Positions 44,489 through 57,974 of a stretch of 64,000 nucleotides of DNA are shown piece after piece. The notes beneath the pieces were generated by a model that saw nothing but the letters and a program-made list of their open reading frames with translations, was not told where the DNA came from and made no database searches. The position numbers were made by a program, and so were the translations under genes. Numbering within the stretch: position 1 is the first letter of the stretch; each line of letters starts with the position of its first letter. The DNA comes from Sesamum alatum (Eukaryota; Streptophyta; Magnoliopsida; Lamiales; Pedaliaceae): contig JACGWO010000011.1 in NCBI GenBank assembly GCA_034509735.1, positions 27,884,979 through 27,948,978 on the forward strand, given 5' to 3'.

Positions 44489-47099
44489 CAACTTTCAAAT
44501 TTTTTTATATTATATATATATATATAGATATATATGAATATCGAATTCGCACGGTCTAGAATTTGCCATCGATCATTCTGTTTTTAAAAAAAAAATTGAG
44601 GTGGATGAGGTGCATCATTATTTAGGTAATAAATAATGTAATGATTCAAACTATGATGTTGTTTTTATTTTTAATATATTATATATTAATTCTGTAAATT
44701 TATATATAATTGTTGAGGTGCTTGTAATTATATATGAACTCTTTTTCAGTTTTATATAACTATGATATTAATTACGTAAGTAACATTGATTTTCAAATAT
44801 TATAATTATAAAAAAAATTCTTAACGATATTATATTTACTAAAAAAGATATAGTTTCAAGACATTAGGAATTATAATATGGCTAAACGTAGTTATTAAAA
44901 TTAATAAATATATATATATATATGCATTATATATTTATGTTAATATTCGACTAGCATGAATGGTAATATTATTTCGACGAAAAAGTTTAGAGATAATAAT
45001 TTATCAATTTTTATTTTGTACAAAAAGATATCTATTAAACTTTTATTTGGTGTTAAACTAATGAATACTATTTATGAAAGTATTTTAAAAATATATAAAT
45101 ATAAAATACATCAAAAATAGTAACTTATTTGATTCTAATTGTATCATGTATTTCTTTATCATTTTACCAATAAAAATCTTCTATCACACTTTAATGTCAC
45201 AAAAATATGTAATTGACATGCATTCCTCAAAAAGCCTACAATTTTCTATAATTTATACATCTTATTGTTTATATAAAATAAAATCATCAACCTTATAATA
45301 TGTTAATCATGGCAAATTTATATTTAATATGAATAGATCTGAAGTAACTTAGGTCTTAAATAATAAGTTAGGATTTTTTTCTTTCAAATAAGTTTATAAG
45401 CTTCTAACATTCTTTTTTGTCTTACAAGCTCTTTTTTCGGAAGAGTTATCAAATACTTTACAGTCTTATATGCTCTTGAAGAGTTTATGTTGATTCTGAT
45501 GCAACATACATTTCTCTGTTTCAATCGAATTTTCTTAGAACTAGATATTATCTGCTTTGGTCAGTACTTATTATTTTTTCATGGAAAACGTGTTTCAGTG
45601 GGAAGAACGAGCTTTGAGGCTTATATGCTTTTGAAGTTCCTGTCACCATGTAGTATGTAATGATAGTACACATTCATCGTCATAAATTCTCCGGATGAAG
45701 GAGTTGGAAAGACAAACGAGACGGAGCCAAATGGTATTACATGGGCTTGTTTATCTTTATTAGATGAAGTATTGTTTATTTTGATCGAAATCTTATAATT
45801 TTATCTTAAAAAACGGCTTACCCAAAAAAATGATAATAAACGCTGAACATAAAATTGTGATGAAGAATATTATATAAGAGAACTGGCTAATTTAAGTAGC
45901 TAGCCAAGATTCACATGGTTAACAAAGAAAAATAACATCGAAAAAAAATCAAATCTAGTTTTATATCCTTAACATTTATTTGGGAAATTCGATGGTACTC
46001 ATGTGAATTTGTAGCCACATAAATCATGAATTATTGAATTAACACATAACGATAATATTATATGTGATTTAATATAATAGATAGTTTATATGGGTACAAA
46101 CTCACGTGAATGACATCACCGAGCCCCACTTATTTCTTTTCAAATTTCTTTTCATCATAATAATTATATATATATATATATATATATAAATCCAAACAAC
46201 ACCTTCCCCACCAAAACCAAAGAAAGAAGAAAACTCCCACTACCAGAGGCATTTTGTTTATTTTTTTCCTGTTCTTTCCCCTTTTGTATTGACATCTAGA
46301 TAGGTGCCAAAAACAGAAAACAAGAAAAAAGAAAAATCTTCTTGATTCACTACCTTTTTTGTTCTAAAATAAAACTTTAAAATATTGGTTTTTCATTTAA
46401 AATAAAATTATATTTTTTGTCTCGTACAATAGGGGTTCAACACTTTTAGTTTTCTGCTTGATAAAATTTTCAAAATGATCTCAAAATTGAAAAAGTTCGA
46501 CAAATTTAATCCCATAAAATCGAGGACAAAATATATCGAATTTTATCAATTTGAGACCATTGAGGATTAAATACGTCAAGTTGCTTTAACTTGTAGGACC
46601 ATTTTAAAAATTTCACAAAATAAAAAATTAAATGTGTCGAATTTCTATTTTATGTGACTAAACGTGTAATTTTGGGTGGATAAAGAGAGTCGCATTTCAC
46701 ATTAAAAAAAGAAAAGAAAAAAAGAAGAGTATTTGGGAGTGAAAGCGGAGTGCATGTGAAGTAGCGGCGTTTGGGCCCCAAAACAACGACTTTGCCGCCA
46801 AACAGCACATGCCCGCACAATTGGCGTCAGACAATCCCAAATCAACGTCTTTTAGTGGACCCAATGGCATGATCACAAATGGATGGCGATGAATTTCTAT
46901 TCCATAATGAGGAAAAGAACAAAAACAAAATTAATTTTATTTTTATTTTTCCTTTTTGGCGATTCATTATAGAATTTTAGATACTAAAAAATAGAAGAAC
47001 ATGTGTTTTTTGATAATTTTTTTTAAGGCTAAATTTTATTTTGTCCTCCTATATTTTTGAAAAATAGTTATGATGCTCCAAAATTGTACTTAGTCCAAG

Positions 47100-47520
47100 A
47101 AGAAGTCCATTCCATATAAGGCCCACTAAAGAGTTCATGAATACACGAGACTCAAGGGGGAAGGACCATCAACCTACGCATTGGATAAAAACCATTAATT
47201 AGCAGAGGTGGACTGTGTCAAAAGTCCGCTGGCCCACTAGGAGGAATGACCCCCACCCACGTGGTTGTCGAGGTGTCCATATGCACAAGTGGCAGAAGGT
47301 CATTCGCCGCCAAGAAGACGGATTGTCCACGCGGCAGGTGATCAAGGGCACGTTTCAAACCATCCCCTAGGAATTCGGGACATATCCTACTAAGAGCCTT
47401 ATCCGAGCACCAAGGCCCTTCAACGAGCATGATAAATATCTTCGACAACTGCCTCCGAATTCGCTGGAGGCCTATCTGCAACAACCACTAGCCCGAGTCT
47501 CAAGGGGTTTTTCTTCTCTT
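47100..47520 (-). mobile_element. GC-rich fragment, possibly an LTR or solo-LTR remnant
   Basis: The block contrasts sharply with the AT-rich surroundings and reads as retrotransposon-like DNA (CACCCACGTGGTTGTCGAGG, CGCCAAGAAGACGG). The phrase AGACTCAAGGGG-type occurs at both ends (about 47148 and 47495). A minus-strand frame (47484-47218) has no family match. No second LTR is in the window. Confidence 0.3.
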
Positions 47521-48019
47521 CTTTTCATCTACTTCTTTCTCCTTTTCTCCAAGTTTTTTCAATCTTTTTGATTTTTTTAAAGATTATATGGAGATACCGA
47601 ATTGCCACATTTATTTGATTGAAAAGGGGAATCAACAAAGCATTCAAGCTTCAAGAGTTTCTGGGGGTTTTAAATTTTAAATTTTTGTTAGTTTGAATTT
47701 TGATTTAATTTGCTTTTTCCAAAAGGTTGGTTGATTTTTTACTGGTAAATTATTATAGATTGTGTTTATTTATAATCGTATTTATTTAATTAATGATATA
47801 TATATATATACATATAATGTATTGATTTGCTACAAATATATATACATGTATAAAATATATTCCAAGTTAATCGATTTTTTCAATTCGATTGGCCTAATGA
47901 CTCAATATTTCAATCACGATCTAATTTTCAAAACATTGTTCAACGGGGTAGAAAGTACCAACCATTTTAGTGTAAAAACCCGCAATTTAGTGTAGAAAGA
48001 ATCAAACATTGTTCATGAT

Positions 48020-48029
48020 AGGGTTTAAC
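48020..48029. repeat. Left 10-bp target-site duplication
   Basis: AGGGTTTAAC directly precedes the left TIR of the 48030-49202 element. The right copy (49203-49212) reads AAGGTTTAAC, one mismatch. Confidence 0.75.
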
Positions 48030-49202
48030 GGCTTAATTGTATTTACTGTCCGGTATATAAAGGGGGTAGTAAAATAAGAACACTAATTATACGGGTAGCA
48101 AAATTGTCCTATAAGTAAATATTTTTTTGCAATTTCAAGACTCCAACTTGCCGTAATTTGATGAAATGGACTAAATTAGGGCTTGTAAAATTGGGGCTTT
48201 TGCTGACTGGGTTTTTTTAAAATAAACGGCCACCTAAGTAATGACATGGAAAAAAGAAGGGGGTGGGGGGGAACATTTTCTTATTTGGGGATTTAATATT
48301 GACTGTACATCTTTTTTTCTCCTCTTTCAAAAAATGTCAAATTACATCAAAATAAGTTTTGAATTTATATTTTATACTCGCTTTGGCAACACAGTGTCTA
48401 TGCATGTATATAATCTCACACGTTTATAAATATAATTTAAATTAGAATAAAATATATAACTCAATACATTAACTTAAAAAAATCAACTTAAATATATTAT
48501 ATCACAATAAAAAAATAGAGATACATAAAATTATAAAAAATAAAATTATTATTTTATAAATAATTATAAATTTTAAAAAATAAAATTATTATTGTATATA
48601 ATATAATTAAATAAAAACTACCTCCACCCGCCATCCCCCGCTATCTCCTGCCCCCTTGCCGTCACCCCCCCAAGAAAGGGGCAACGGCGACGCTTACCCA
48701 CAGAAGCGGCGATGTTGCCATCGCCCAGTGCAGAATTGGGCGATGGCGCTCGTTGTAGATCTGGACAACCGTCGTCGCCCAATTGCGCGCTGGGCGATAG
48801 CGACATCATGTAATGGTGGCATTTTCGTCGCCCCCCCTCTGCTAGTAGGCGTCATCGTTGCTCCTTTCTTAGGGGGCGTCAGCAAGGGGGGCGGGCGAGG
48901 GCCTAAAATTTTAAATTTATATTATATAATAATTTGATTTTATAATTATATATAATTTCATGGTCAAGTCATTGCTTAGGTGGCATTGTGCATTTAAACA
49001 AAAAAACAAAAATAATCAACAAAAGTCCCAATTTTACAAGCTCTAATTTAATCCATGTCATCAAGTTCCAGCAAGTTATGAAAATTCGGTGGTTGAAGTC
49101 CTGAAATTGCAAAAAAGAACTTATTTATAGGACAATTTTGCCACCCTTATAATTAGTGTCCTGATTTTGTTTTCCCCACATAGCATTAAATGCAATCAAG
49201 CC
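48030..49202. mobile_element. Pack-MULE-like non-autonomous element with GC-rich payload
   Basis: The ends are long inverted copies (about 48030-48250 and 48957-49202) starting GGCTTAATTGTATTTA and GGCTTGATTGCATTTA. They share ACACTAATTATA, GCAAAATTGTCCTATAA and, at the inner limit, CACCTAAG plus ATGAC phrases. The 1173-bp element is flanked by a 10-bp target duplication with one mismatch. Its interior has AT-rich spacers around a GC-rich block at 48618-48905 with repeated GGGCGATGGCG / TGGGCGATAGCG phrases. Neither strand of that block gives a recognisable protein, so whether it is a captured gene fragment is uncertain. Confidence 0.82.
48618..48905. other. GC-rich block inside the 48030-49202 element
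   Basis: The block is GC-rich in a window that is otherwise mostly AT-rich. Open frames exist on both strands (48656-48937 plus; 48809-48618 and 48885-48694 minus), as expected by chance in GC-rich DNA. The phrase GCCCA-n-GCGC-GGGCGAT recurs around 48724-48797. It could be a captured host fragment or a simple-sequence expansion. Confidence 0.5.
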
Positions 49203-50424
49203 AAGGTTTAACCAATCAGTAGCCGAGTCATGCAAGATTCGAACTTGAGCAGTTAAAACAAAAAATTCTGGGACAAAGTATATGAGGTCTAACACGTATA
49301 AACAAACATATTTTTACTTTTATTATTGTTTCAAAAATTGAAAATGAAAACATAGAAAAACAGGCTAAAAGTATCTGCATCCGTACTGGATTTGTAAAAC
49401 AGTGCAGAACTAGCAATCACAATTTTCAAATGGATTTCACCTTAGTGAATAAGTATGCTCATGAGGAGAAGACAGTACTGCTACTGCTACTGATGCAAGA
49501 TTTGTATAGGAATGTTTTCTTGAGGCACTTGTTTTTTTTTAGAGAAGAAAAAGGAGCATATTATTAAAGATAAGCCAGCAAAAGATGTTAAAAATGCATA
49601 GGCTAAAACTAGAGGAAGTCAGAAACTATGTGCAGTCCATACTACCCCTCCCTGGAGCCGTGTAGTGGGGGTTATTCGCTGTAACCCACAGCAAACGTCG
49701 AGCGCGCTCAATAACCTCTAGAGGGGAGCCCCGTTGTCGAAGATGACTTGGTTTCGACTCCACCACAGGGAGGACCAACAGACTGTTATATTATTATTTT
49801 AAATGTAATATTTTAATTTATATATTTTACTCTTATTTATTATAAAAAACGTAAAAGTTTAGCAATGCTAGTAATTTAAAAAGTGAAGCACCAGACATTG
49901 GCATTTATATGGACAAAGTCGACTCCTGAATTGCTAAAGCTCTTTGGCTTTCTTTTCCATAGAAGAAGAGAGCAAATCATATCATCATCACTTAATACAA
50001 ACAGATCCTACATCTGAGAAAGCACTTCAGCTCTTAGACAGCTCTTCAATAGGCAGTGGCATTCATCCCCATACATGCATCAACAGTGCTTTGATGGAGA
50101 AACATCAGAGACAAGCCCAAACAACTGCAAAATCTCATCTTTCTGAGTTGTGGCATTTAAACACCACAATTCGTACAAGAATCCCGTCTCAAAATGAGGC
50201 GAAGGATTTGGCAGGACGGCTATGATTCGATCACCTCAAACGCAGCAGATTTGAGAAGCCACTTTCTGATCCAAGAACACGACTGACAATTCAATCAGTG
50301 AGTCGATGATCAACTGTAAATACAAAATAGGCAGTGCCTGTCAAAGACATGTTTCAATGATACACATCATGTGTACTGATTAAATGGTCGTTAGATCTCG
50401 TGCCGTGAAAGAAAGAAATGAAAG
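49203..50424. other. Intergenic DNA downstream of the tRNA methyltransferase gene
   Basis: It includes a possible retroposed fragment at 49530-49790 whose minus strand ends in an A-run (poly-T on plus at 49531-49540), and AT-rich DNA at 49790-49870. From about 49920 to 50424 sequence complexity is higher and contains the 3' UTR of the methyltransferase gene. An open frame at 49944-50225 (+) begins with TTG rather than ATG and matches nothing I know. Confidence 0.4.
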
Positions 50425-52820
50425 TTACAGCTGTTTCTGGTACATCCTTCGGTAAATTCTAGCACCTTCGAATTCAGCATGGATTTCTCTTTCTGTCCTT
50501 ATTCCCAGTGGGTTATTCAACAACCAACCCTCATCGTCACAAGGGATAGTAGGATTAATGTGGTCAATATGTGCAAGTTTATCGGACTCAGCATCAAAAT
50601 AGTCCCTCATGTCAAGTGCCACTTCCAGGACATCAGATTGTATGAAGATCTGCCCAACAACAGTGCCACTTAACGGGAAGTGTATAATCAATTTCAAAGT
50701 CGTGAAGTCAAGAAAATATTATAATTTCCTTAATGTCTTTCCTGAGGTCGTGTGCATTAGTAATATGATAACACATTGCAAACAACGAAATGCCCCAGCA
50801 CTTTATGGAACTACGTATATACATCAACAATGCCTTTAAATATATGTCATATCCTATAGAGCTTACACTCATACAATGTCAAGATGCCATTGATTTCCAC
50901 CAAGTGATTACTTTGGAAATCGGGTGACTTAAAGGTGAAGGGGGTGAGGAAGCAAATGCGAAACAAGACATTTCAGTTATGATTTATTTGACTTAAGCAT
51001 ATCATGGCACAACACGTTGTAAGGATCATACTTAAACCTATAGCCCGTTCATTTGTAGACAACTTTGAGAAGCTTAGGGAGGGAAGAGCAGTATATATAC
51101 AAGAAAATTGATGTTATGAACCATACCTGTCCTCCAGGAACTAAGCCATCTACAATTGACTCAACCAGAGGCTTCTGCACTACTCTCCTTTTGTGATGCT
51201 TTTTCTTGAAATGAGGATCTGGGCACTGCACATACGAGTGACTTTCTGTTTTTAAAGCAAGTTATCCACAACAAGAAGCATGTAATATTTTCCATGAAAC
51301 TTCTCGTCCTGCTAAAGATCTAGAGAGGACAATGACTTTGTTCACTGAATTTACGATAGAACAAAAGTACTCACCAATATAGATACTAAAACCAAGGGAC
51401 CAGGATATGTGGATACAAGTTGTTTAAAAGACACCGTTGCATTGGCAAAACTAAAATGTCTGCAATTACACATATGTCAACCCCGATTCAAATGAGTTCC
51501 ATAAGCAAGAAATATTGAACCTTTAAATCCTTACATATTCTTCAATGCGAGCTCGTTCACCCAGTATTCAGCACGTTTTACCAACTGCAGAAGAAAAAGA
51601 AAATGTAAGCAACAACTGAGTCCTCAGTTTGTTCACGTTTCCAGAAACGAAGAGAACACTCTGTATATTCAGTCACAGATATGAATACCACCAAGGAACT
51701 TGTTGCGTACTTTTGGACGTATTTCCAATCCCAGATAGTTCCTGGAACCGGCGTTTCTTTTAGCAAGCCACAAGAGAAATCTACCACTACCTGCATTTCC
51801 CAACATTTTGAACAACCACAAAAATGTCCAAGTTCAAATTCCACATCCAAATACAACAGTGTGGATAAACCAAATGTGCTTCACATAATTCAACCTGTTA
51901 TGACAAATACTGTTTTTCGAATTTCAATCAAGTGTATGTGGTGACAACAAATCAAACGCCTAATGCAGTGTCAATGAGAAATCCAAACAAAAAGTACACC
52001 AACAAGAATTGAGTTGTACTGAAACTTAGAAGCAACATTGTTTTACGCTGCATAAGCCACACCACTTAGAAGTGATAAACGAATCAAGAACACAAAATCG
52101 AACAATTTCCACCAAATTGAACAAAGCCAAACGAAAACAGCACTTCGGATGCCAAGTAAAGAAACTCATCTCTTACCACTACCAATATCAACCATCCATG
52201 GCAGTGTCGCGTCCTTGTACACATCATCCCAATCTGGCACTTCCACTGGAACCTACATATAAGAATGGAAATACCAACTCCTTTTTGATTTCTTGAACTC
52301 TTCAATAGATTAAGATAAACTCTCCAAAACATTAAACCTGTTCTATGGTCATGTATTCACACACACACACACACAGAGTGCACATACAAAAGGGCATAAG
52401 CAAAACCCTGTGATAAGAGATTTACCATGAGAGATGACCGGAGAGGATTAACATGCTGCCGGATTCTAACATGACCCACCTCCTGCAATACCTCTTCTAA
52501 ATTAAAAAACTCTAGAACTAACGAAAAAATTTAAGACTCATTTGGAGATTCTGGAAAAGAATAAATGCTTTTTTCCACTCAAATCCCAGTTGAGCAACCT
52601 CGCAGAATTTGTCGGAGAGATTGAGGTCGGCATATTCTCGGGCGACGAGTTCCGGGCTTCTTATTTCTTCCCTTTCTGGTGAGGATAGAGCAGGATAAAC
52701 TGCCGCCGCCGCCTGAGAAACTGTAAGGCAGCGGAAAGCAAAGAATGGTAACTTGAGCGGCGGAGATACGGTGGTGGTTGGGCGGAGAAACCTGGGTATG
52801 GCGCATGAAATGCACCCCAT
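50425..52820 (-). CDS. tRNA (guanine-N7)-methyltransferase, TrmB type, probably organellar (8 exons, 297 aa)
   Basis: TrmB enzymes place m7G, usually at position 46 of the tRNA variable loop, using S-adenosylmethionine. Exons are 52820-52599, 52482-52426, 52252-52177, 51790-51711, 51584-51535, 51459-51375, 51225-51127 and 50649-50425. They total 894 nt with consistent phases. The N-terminus (MGCISCAIPRFLRPTTTVSP) is rich in Ser, Thr and Arg with few acids, like a plastid or mitochondrial transit peptide. Key motifs are RIRQHVNPLRSSLM, PDWDDVYKD, the SAM loop DIGSGSGRFLLWLA (about 116-129), NYLGLEIRPKLVKRAEYWV, NATVSFKQL, PDPHFKKKHHKRR (about 192-204) and the C-terminal TEREIHAEFEGARIYRRMY. 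All expected catalytic and binding regions are present. The GTTGCT donor after exon 1 is weak but GT-type and gives the correct FCE-EVGHV join. Confidence 0.93.
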
Positions 52821-55519
52821 TGGAACCAACCTTGCAATCAAACGAAGAGTAGTTTCTATTACAATTACAGATTAGAACAAATATAAGGGAAAACTCCATA
52901 TCTATGAATACCTTGGCAATTTCAACTAGCTTAATTTCTTTTTTTAATTACCTCTAGGGAGTACATATAATAAATATTTTTTTTATTTTATAATATATTA
53001 TGAATAAAAATAAAATATATAAATAAATACATTATATTCTACAAAAAAATATTAATTTATGAGTGATGCGTATCGGGGTTCAGCATCACTACAAAATATC
53101 GAGGGACTTTTACGAAAATCTCAAGATTGTAGTGGAGACTAACCTGCAGCGAGGGATTAGCACTCCGACACTTAGAGTTAGTACTCCGATACTTAAGTCA
53201 GTAATGTTATACTGATAAAATAAAAGAGAAAACTTGAGATAAATGAGAATAATGCTAAAATAGCTTTTTGTAGTGAAAATTCGTGTGTACGTAAGCTGAA
53301 AATAGTTTTGAAAGAGAGCAAAAACAAGTGATAATGAAGTTGCCAAAATGAGAATGTATTACTTGAAAAATGACTGTGCAGGTTAATCATTTTATACTAG
53401 TCTGTACGTCTGATATATGGATAATTAAGTTAAGAGCCATATGCCATTGGAATCCTTGGGAAGTTAGCTTTTCAACCCAAAAAACCACGCCAGAGTCGGA
53501 GTTGAATTGAAGGAGATATGGTTGTTTGAATCAATATTGTCATGTATGTTACATTTTTCAAAAAAGTGGTTACCTGCCGACAAACATCCAGATTGTGGCC
53601 GATCCTCTGGGAATTTGGATGAGGTTTTTCAGTATGATATGGATCCACATGCTGACCACTTGTATGATGTGGAATCCCTGTTGTTTGACGACTAGGCTTG
53701 TTGTACGAAGCTTTTTCGAAGGTCTGCCTGAAGTTATGTATAAGAATCTTACTGTTTTAGGCCACATGTGCTTGGCCTGTTGGGTTGTTCTGCTCGTAGG
53801 CCAACTCCCAACCTTTGGGGTTACCAAATAGGATTTTAGGGGACATCAACGAGTATTATCACATAACAAAAAGGTTGACCTGATGTTGCCCCATTGTAAA
53901 TAAAAAAGACCTTTCTTTATATTAGTATACATACAAATCTTAAATATTAATTATTTTTCACTTACGATATATTATTTTTTATTGTGCTTATTTAGATTTA
54001 TTCTACTAATATATAATTAAGAAAAAAGAGAAAAATTAAAGGACAAAATGAAAAAAAAAGGAACAAAGGATGGTTATAAAGAAATTGAAGAAAAAGAAAA
54101 GCCAAAATCATTGGATAAAAATTATATTACAATTTAGATTTTCTTATAGGGTTAATTATATGATATGTTAAAATAGCATATAAAAAAATAGTTATAACAA
54201 GACCCTTACGCTTTATAAATACAATAATATAATATAAAAAAAGATAGATACAGATTAAAAAATAAAAAAAATATTAAACTTGTAGGCTAAATGTGTGTAT
54301 AACGACAATGTGAATTTTCGAGTTGTATTAATTTCAATAATTAAATTAATTTACACGTAAAAGGTTGACGTGCCATAAATAGGTAATTAGTACAATTTTA
54401 TGTAATTCTTTTAATTATATTTTGGTGAACATTGATGGGGTTTTAATTTTTTTTAATTTAGAATTATTTGGAATTCTTTCCTTAAATCCAAATCATCCCT
54501 TCAAGTCTAAATTCGTCAATGTAAATGTAGCCTAAATTAATTTTGAGTAAGAGGGTGCATGGCTACACTTATTTAAAAGATCTTATAAACTCATATATCT
54601 TATAAGATGTTAGATTTTATTCTAAAAATAAGTTTATAAAATGTTCAAATAAAATAAGTTATAGGTCTTATAGCATGTTAGCAATGACAAACTTGTAATT
54701 AATTTGAAAAAATTTGTTAAGATCTTAGAAATAAATTAACAACTTTTTACTTTTTTATTTTGAAAGAGCTTATAAGCTACTAATATTTTATTTTTAGAGC
54801 TTATAAACTCTTTTTCTAAAAAATTACCAAAACACCTCGCAATATCTTATAAGCTCTTAAATATCTTATAAAATATTCTAAAGAGTTTATAGACTCAGCC
54901 AAACACCCTCTAAATAACAACAGCTAAGGTTTTGTTTTATTGCAAGAACTTGATTGCGCATTTTATTGCAAGAACTTGATTGCACATAAACAAATTATAC
55001 TATATAAAATTATAAAGTATTAAAATATAAAAAATATACAAAAATAATTAACTTTAATGAATTCCAATATTTTAAATAAAAGTATCTTTGTATAGTAAAC
55101 ACAAAGTATATTTAAATTGAAAAATATTTAAATTTAAAATAAATTATGAACTAAAGTATTCAACCAGTCTTATCTTTTTAGATAAATATGAATAATTTAT
55201 ACTCATTAAATTAAAAAATAGTAGCTAACTTTACCTCTAGTAGAAAGAAATACTATCATAATTTATTTGTATTCACTATTATTGAATTTTTTTCCCACAA
55301 AGAAAAAATACCTATCATATGATTTAAAATTCTAATGTTTGATGACTTTTTTTTTTGTCATAATTACAATATGAAAAACTTATTATGCCAAACACTATAG
55401 CATTTTATAAGCTCTAACATCTTATTTATGCAAAAAAATTTAAAAACTTATTTTTAAAATAAAATTTAGCACGACATCTTATAAAATTTAAGAGTTTATA
55501 AGATGTTTTAAATAACTAT
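52821..55519. other. Intergenic DNA, no recognised gene
   Basis: The proximal part holds the methyltransferase promoter. Frames at 53507-53831 (+) are too short and unlike known families. From 53,900 to 55,500 it is very AT-rich with repeated phrases such as CTTATAAACTC and TCTTATAA (54585-54900, 55380-55510), indicating degraded repeats. A phrase ending TTTTATTGCAAGAACTTGATTGC is directly repeated near 54937 and 54961. Confidence 0.5.
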
Positions 55520-56297
55520 TAATTACACTTACCACCTTCGAAGTGTACCATGTCTCGCCAACACCCCCCAAATTTCAAAATGTATCAAAAAAAGTCCACC
55601 TTGCTTAACGATGTAATAATTCCGTTAGATTGTGATTGATGTGGTGCCAACGTGATTTTTATGATCATTGAAGTGTCCGTTTCATTTTTCTGGACAATTT
55701 TGTCCCCCTAAGCACATATATGTATAGGGTTATTTTTATCTTAGTCCTTGTATTTTTAATTAATTTTTAAAATCATCCAACTTTTTTTGTTATTTTTCAA
55801 TTTCGTCAATTAGGTGGAATTTTGGTCAATTTTTCCTCCAATTGAAGGGTATTTTTGTACTTTTATTTATATTTATAAAAAAATATGGGTTGTAAATATT
55901 ATGGCATGGTACATATTATGATCTTATCTTATACTAATACATGCACACTCAAATGTGTGTGCATAATTATTTTTAAACTTTAAAAAATAATTAATTATTA
56001 TTTTAAAAAATATATATTAATTAGATAAATAAAAATGGCTAAAATAATATATCAAAGTTTTGAAGAGAACTGAAAAAATGAGAGAAAAAAAGAATATGAA
56101 AATTGATAAAATAGAAAGAACAGGAAGTTGAGTGAGAGAGTGAGAGTAAAATAGAGATTAACAAAATAAATAAAAAATTAAAATTTGACATATCAAAATA
56201 AAAAAAAATAAAAACACCAAAATGGTGCTTTTCAATTATATAAAGATATAGATATTTTTGGGACTAATTGGCATATCTAAATATACTGGTATAGTAT

Positions 56298-56649
56298 TGA
56301 TGGTGTGTGATTCAGGAGATTGTTGATCTAAGCACAATAACTCAAAACGACGTCGCAAGGCAAACAACTTCAGAACTTCTTCAAAAAGTATATTTCCAAA
56401 AATAGGAATGAGCTCCCTTTATATTGGATTTGATGGCCTATTTATAGTAAATGAGGAGGGATATAAAGACTAATTTACCCTCCAACCGCCTCTAATCTAA
56501 CGACTATAATCTAATCTTCAGGGGCGCCTTGGTAATTTGGCTCCACCTCACTAACTACTAATAATAACTACCTTGGATGGCATTTCGGTAAATACATGTA
56601 CATTTGGGGGTATTTTGGTAATTTTGCTAGTCTAATCTATTTTGCTCCA
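56298..56649 (-). repeat. 3' LTR of the Gypsy element
   Basis: A 352-bp copy of the repeat at 61350-61701. It lies downstream of the remnants in coding orientation (minus) and next to the polypurine tract, hence 3' LTR. Confidence 0.92.
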
Positions 56650-57974
56650 TCAGCAGCCCCCAACTTCCAAATGCATCTGGAAAATTTAGAAGTTCCAATA
56701 AACAATTTGTATTTGATGCAACTTCTTTTCTTTACCTTTTTCTTCTGCTATGAATTCATTTTATCTTTTGGACTCTTTTTTATTCAAATCCTTCCTTCAT
56801 TAGGATTATTCGTGTTCTTGGTCTCAGCCACATTCCAAAAAAATATCGAAACATGTTGGTTCGGGTATATAGTTTTTCATCTCTTTTCTTGTAGTAATTT
56901 TCGTTTTAGACTTCCAGAGGTCATCCTTCGTCACTCCGAAAAAAACAGAAACAATTCGTCAGTCCGAAAGAATTTTAGGATGTCAGACACTCAAGAAAAT
57001 ATCTAACGAGGCATCGTTGCGGGTTCGTTGATGCCGAGTCGAGGCGTTTCGCCTCGGCCTCAGCTTGGCCGTGGCCCCCCGCCTCGGCCAAATTCCGGCC
57101 GAGGGTGGCTCGTTCCCCTTCCTTCGTCCCCTCTTGCTCGCCCTGAAGTCGTTGATTTTGATCACGAAGTGATTTTGATTTAGGGCACCAGGAATTCACT
57201 CGAGCGTTCATCTGATTCGCTAGATTTTTCTCGAAATTGAAGTTAGGAAAAAGTTGGAAACTCCTCGATTTCCTTCACTGGCGCAAGCCCCCATTCTAGA
57301 CGTCGATGTCGCGCGTCAACCACTCCGCACTTAATTCTTTCGCGTACTTTGAAGGATTTCTTCCGACGTTTCGGGATCTTGGTGTACCTTCTTCTCTTGA
57401 GGCTTTCAATACTTTGTTTATCCTTATGAGAGTTGTTAAGGACTCGTACTTCTAACTCTTCCTCTCAATGGTTGTAAAAAATTCTTAGAGTGACTCGTTT
57501 ATCCACCAACCCTCGGAGCGAGAAGTTCTGTTGGGGCTTAGTGTGGTTGCAAGCATGATTCGCGAGTCCATTCTCACCTTTCGTCAAGGAAGGATGACGA
57601 GGTTGCTTGCTCCCTCGTCCTCTGCAACCTCGTATGTCGCCATGGGGGCGAGGGGGCCCTAGCCCATTCGATGGTTGTTGTAATTTGTGTTGCGTTGTGT
57701 CACGCTTGAATCACCTCGCGTCACGATGCGTCCTGTCACCATGCTTGAAGCACCTCACCTTGCGACGCGTCACGTTGAATTCTTCGGAAGCTTTGTAAAA
57801 GTTCCCTCGGTTGGGACACTCTGGAACTTCGTGGGAGTTCTTTGTCGTTCGAGGAACTTCTTAAGAGTTCAGTTTGTCAAAATACTTTGGAACTTCCCAG
57901 GGGTTCCTTTTTACTATGTTATCAAACTTCGTTTCTCTATTGCTTATTAGGTTAAGTTGCTTCTTTTTAAACTA

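Larger units (their letters stand above)
43588..48029. other. AT-rich intergenic region with repeat remnants
   Basis: No gene is recognised. It contains TA microsatellites (44454-44485, about 44505-44525, 46163-46188), a CACTA-like remnant (43855-44340), and a GC-richer fragment at 47120-47520, both listed separately. At 46380-46690 phrases of the kind seen in TIR elements (AATTTGAGACCATT, AAATGTGTCGAA) suggest another degraded non-autonomous element whose ends I cannot place. Confidence 0.5.

Noticed and set aside
49640..49765. Possible tRNA or SINE promoter boxes (GGTTTCGACTCC resembles a B box)
   Set aside because: The B-box likeness has an extra base, no A box at the right distance, and no cloverleaf could be folded.
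49944..50225. 94-codon plus-strand open frame beside the methyltransferase gene
   Set aside because: It starts at TTG with no ATG until late, overlaps the probable antisense 3' UTR region, and resembles no family.
53507..53831. Overlapping plus-strand frames suggesting a small gene
   Set aside because: Two competing frames and an antisense frame all stay open. No motif or splice pattern supports one of them.
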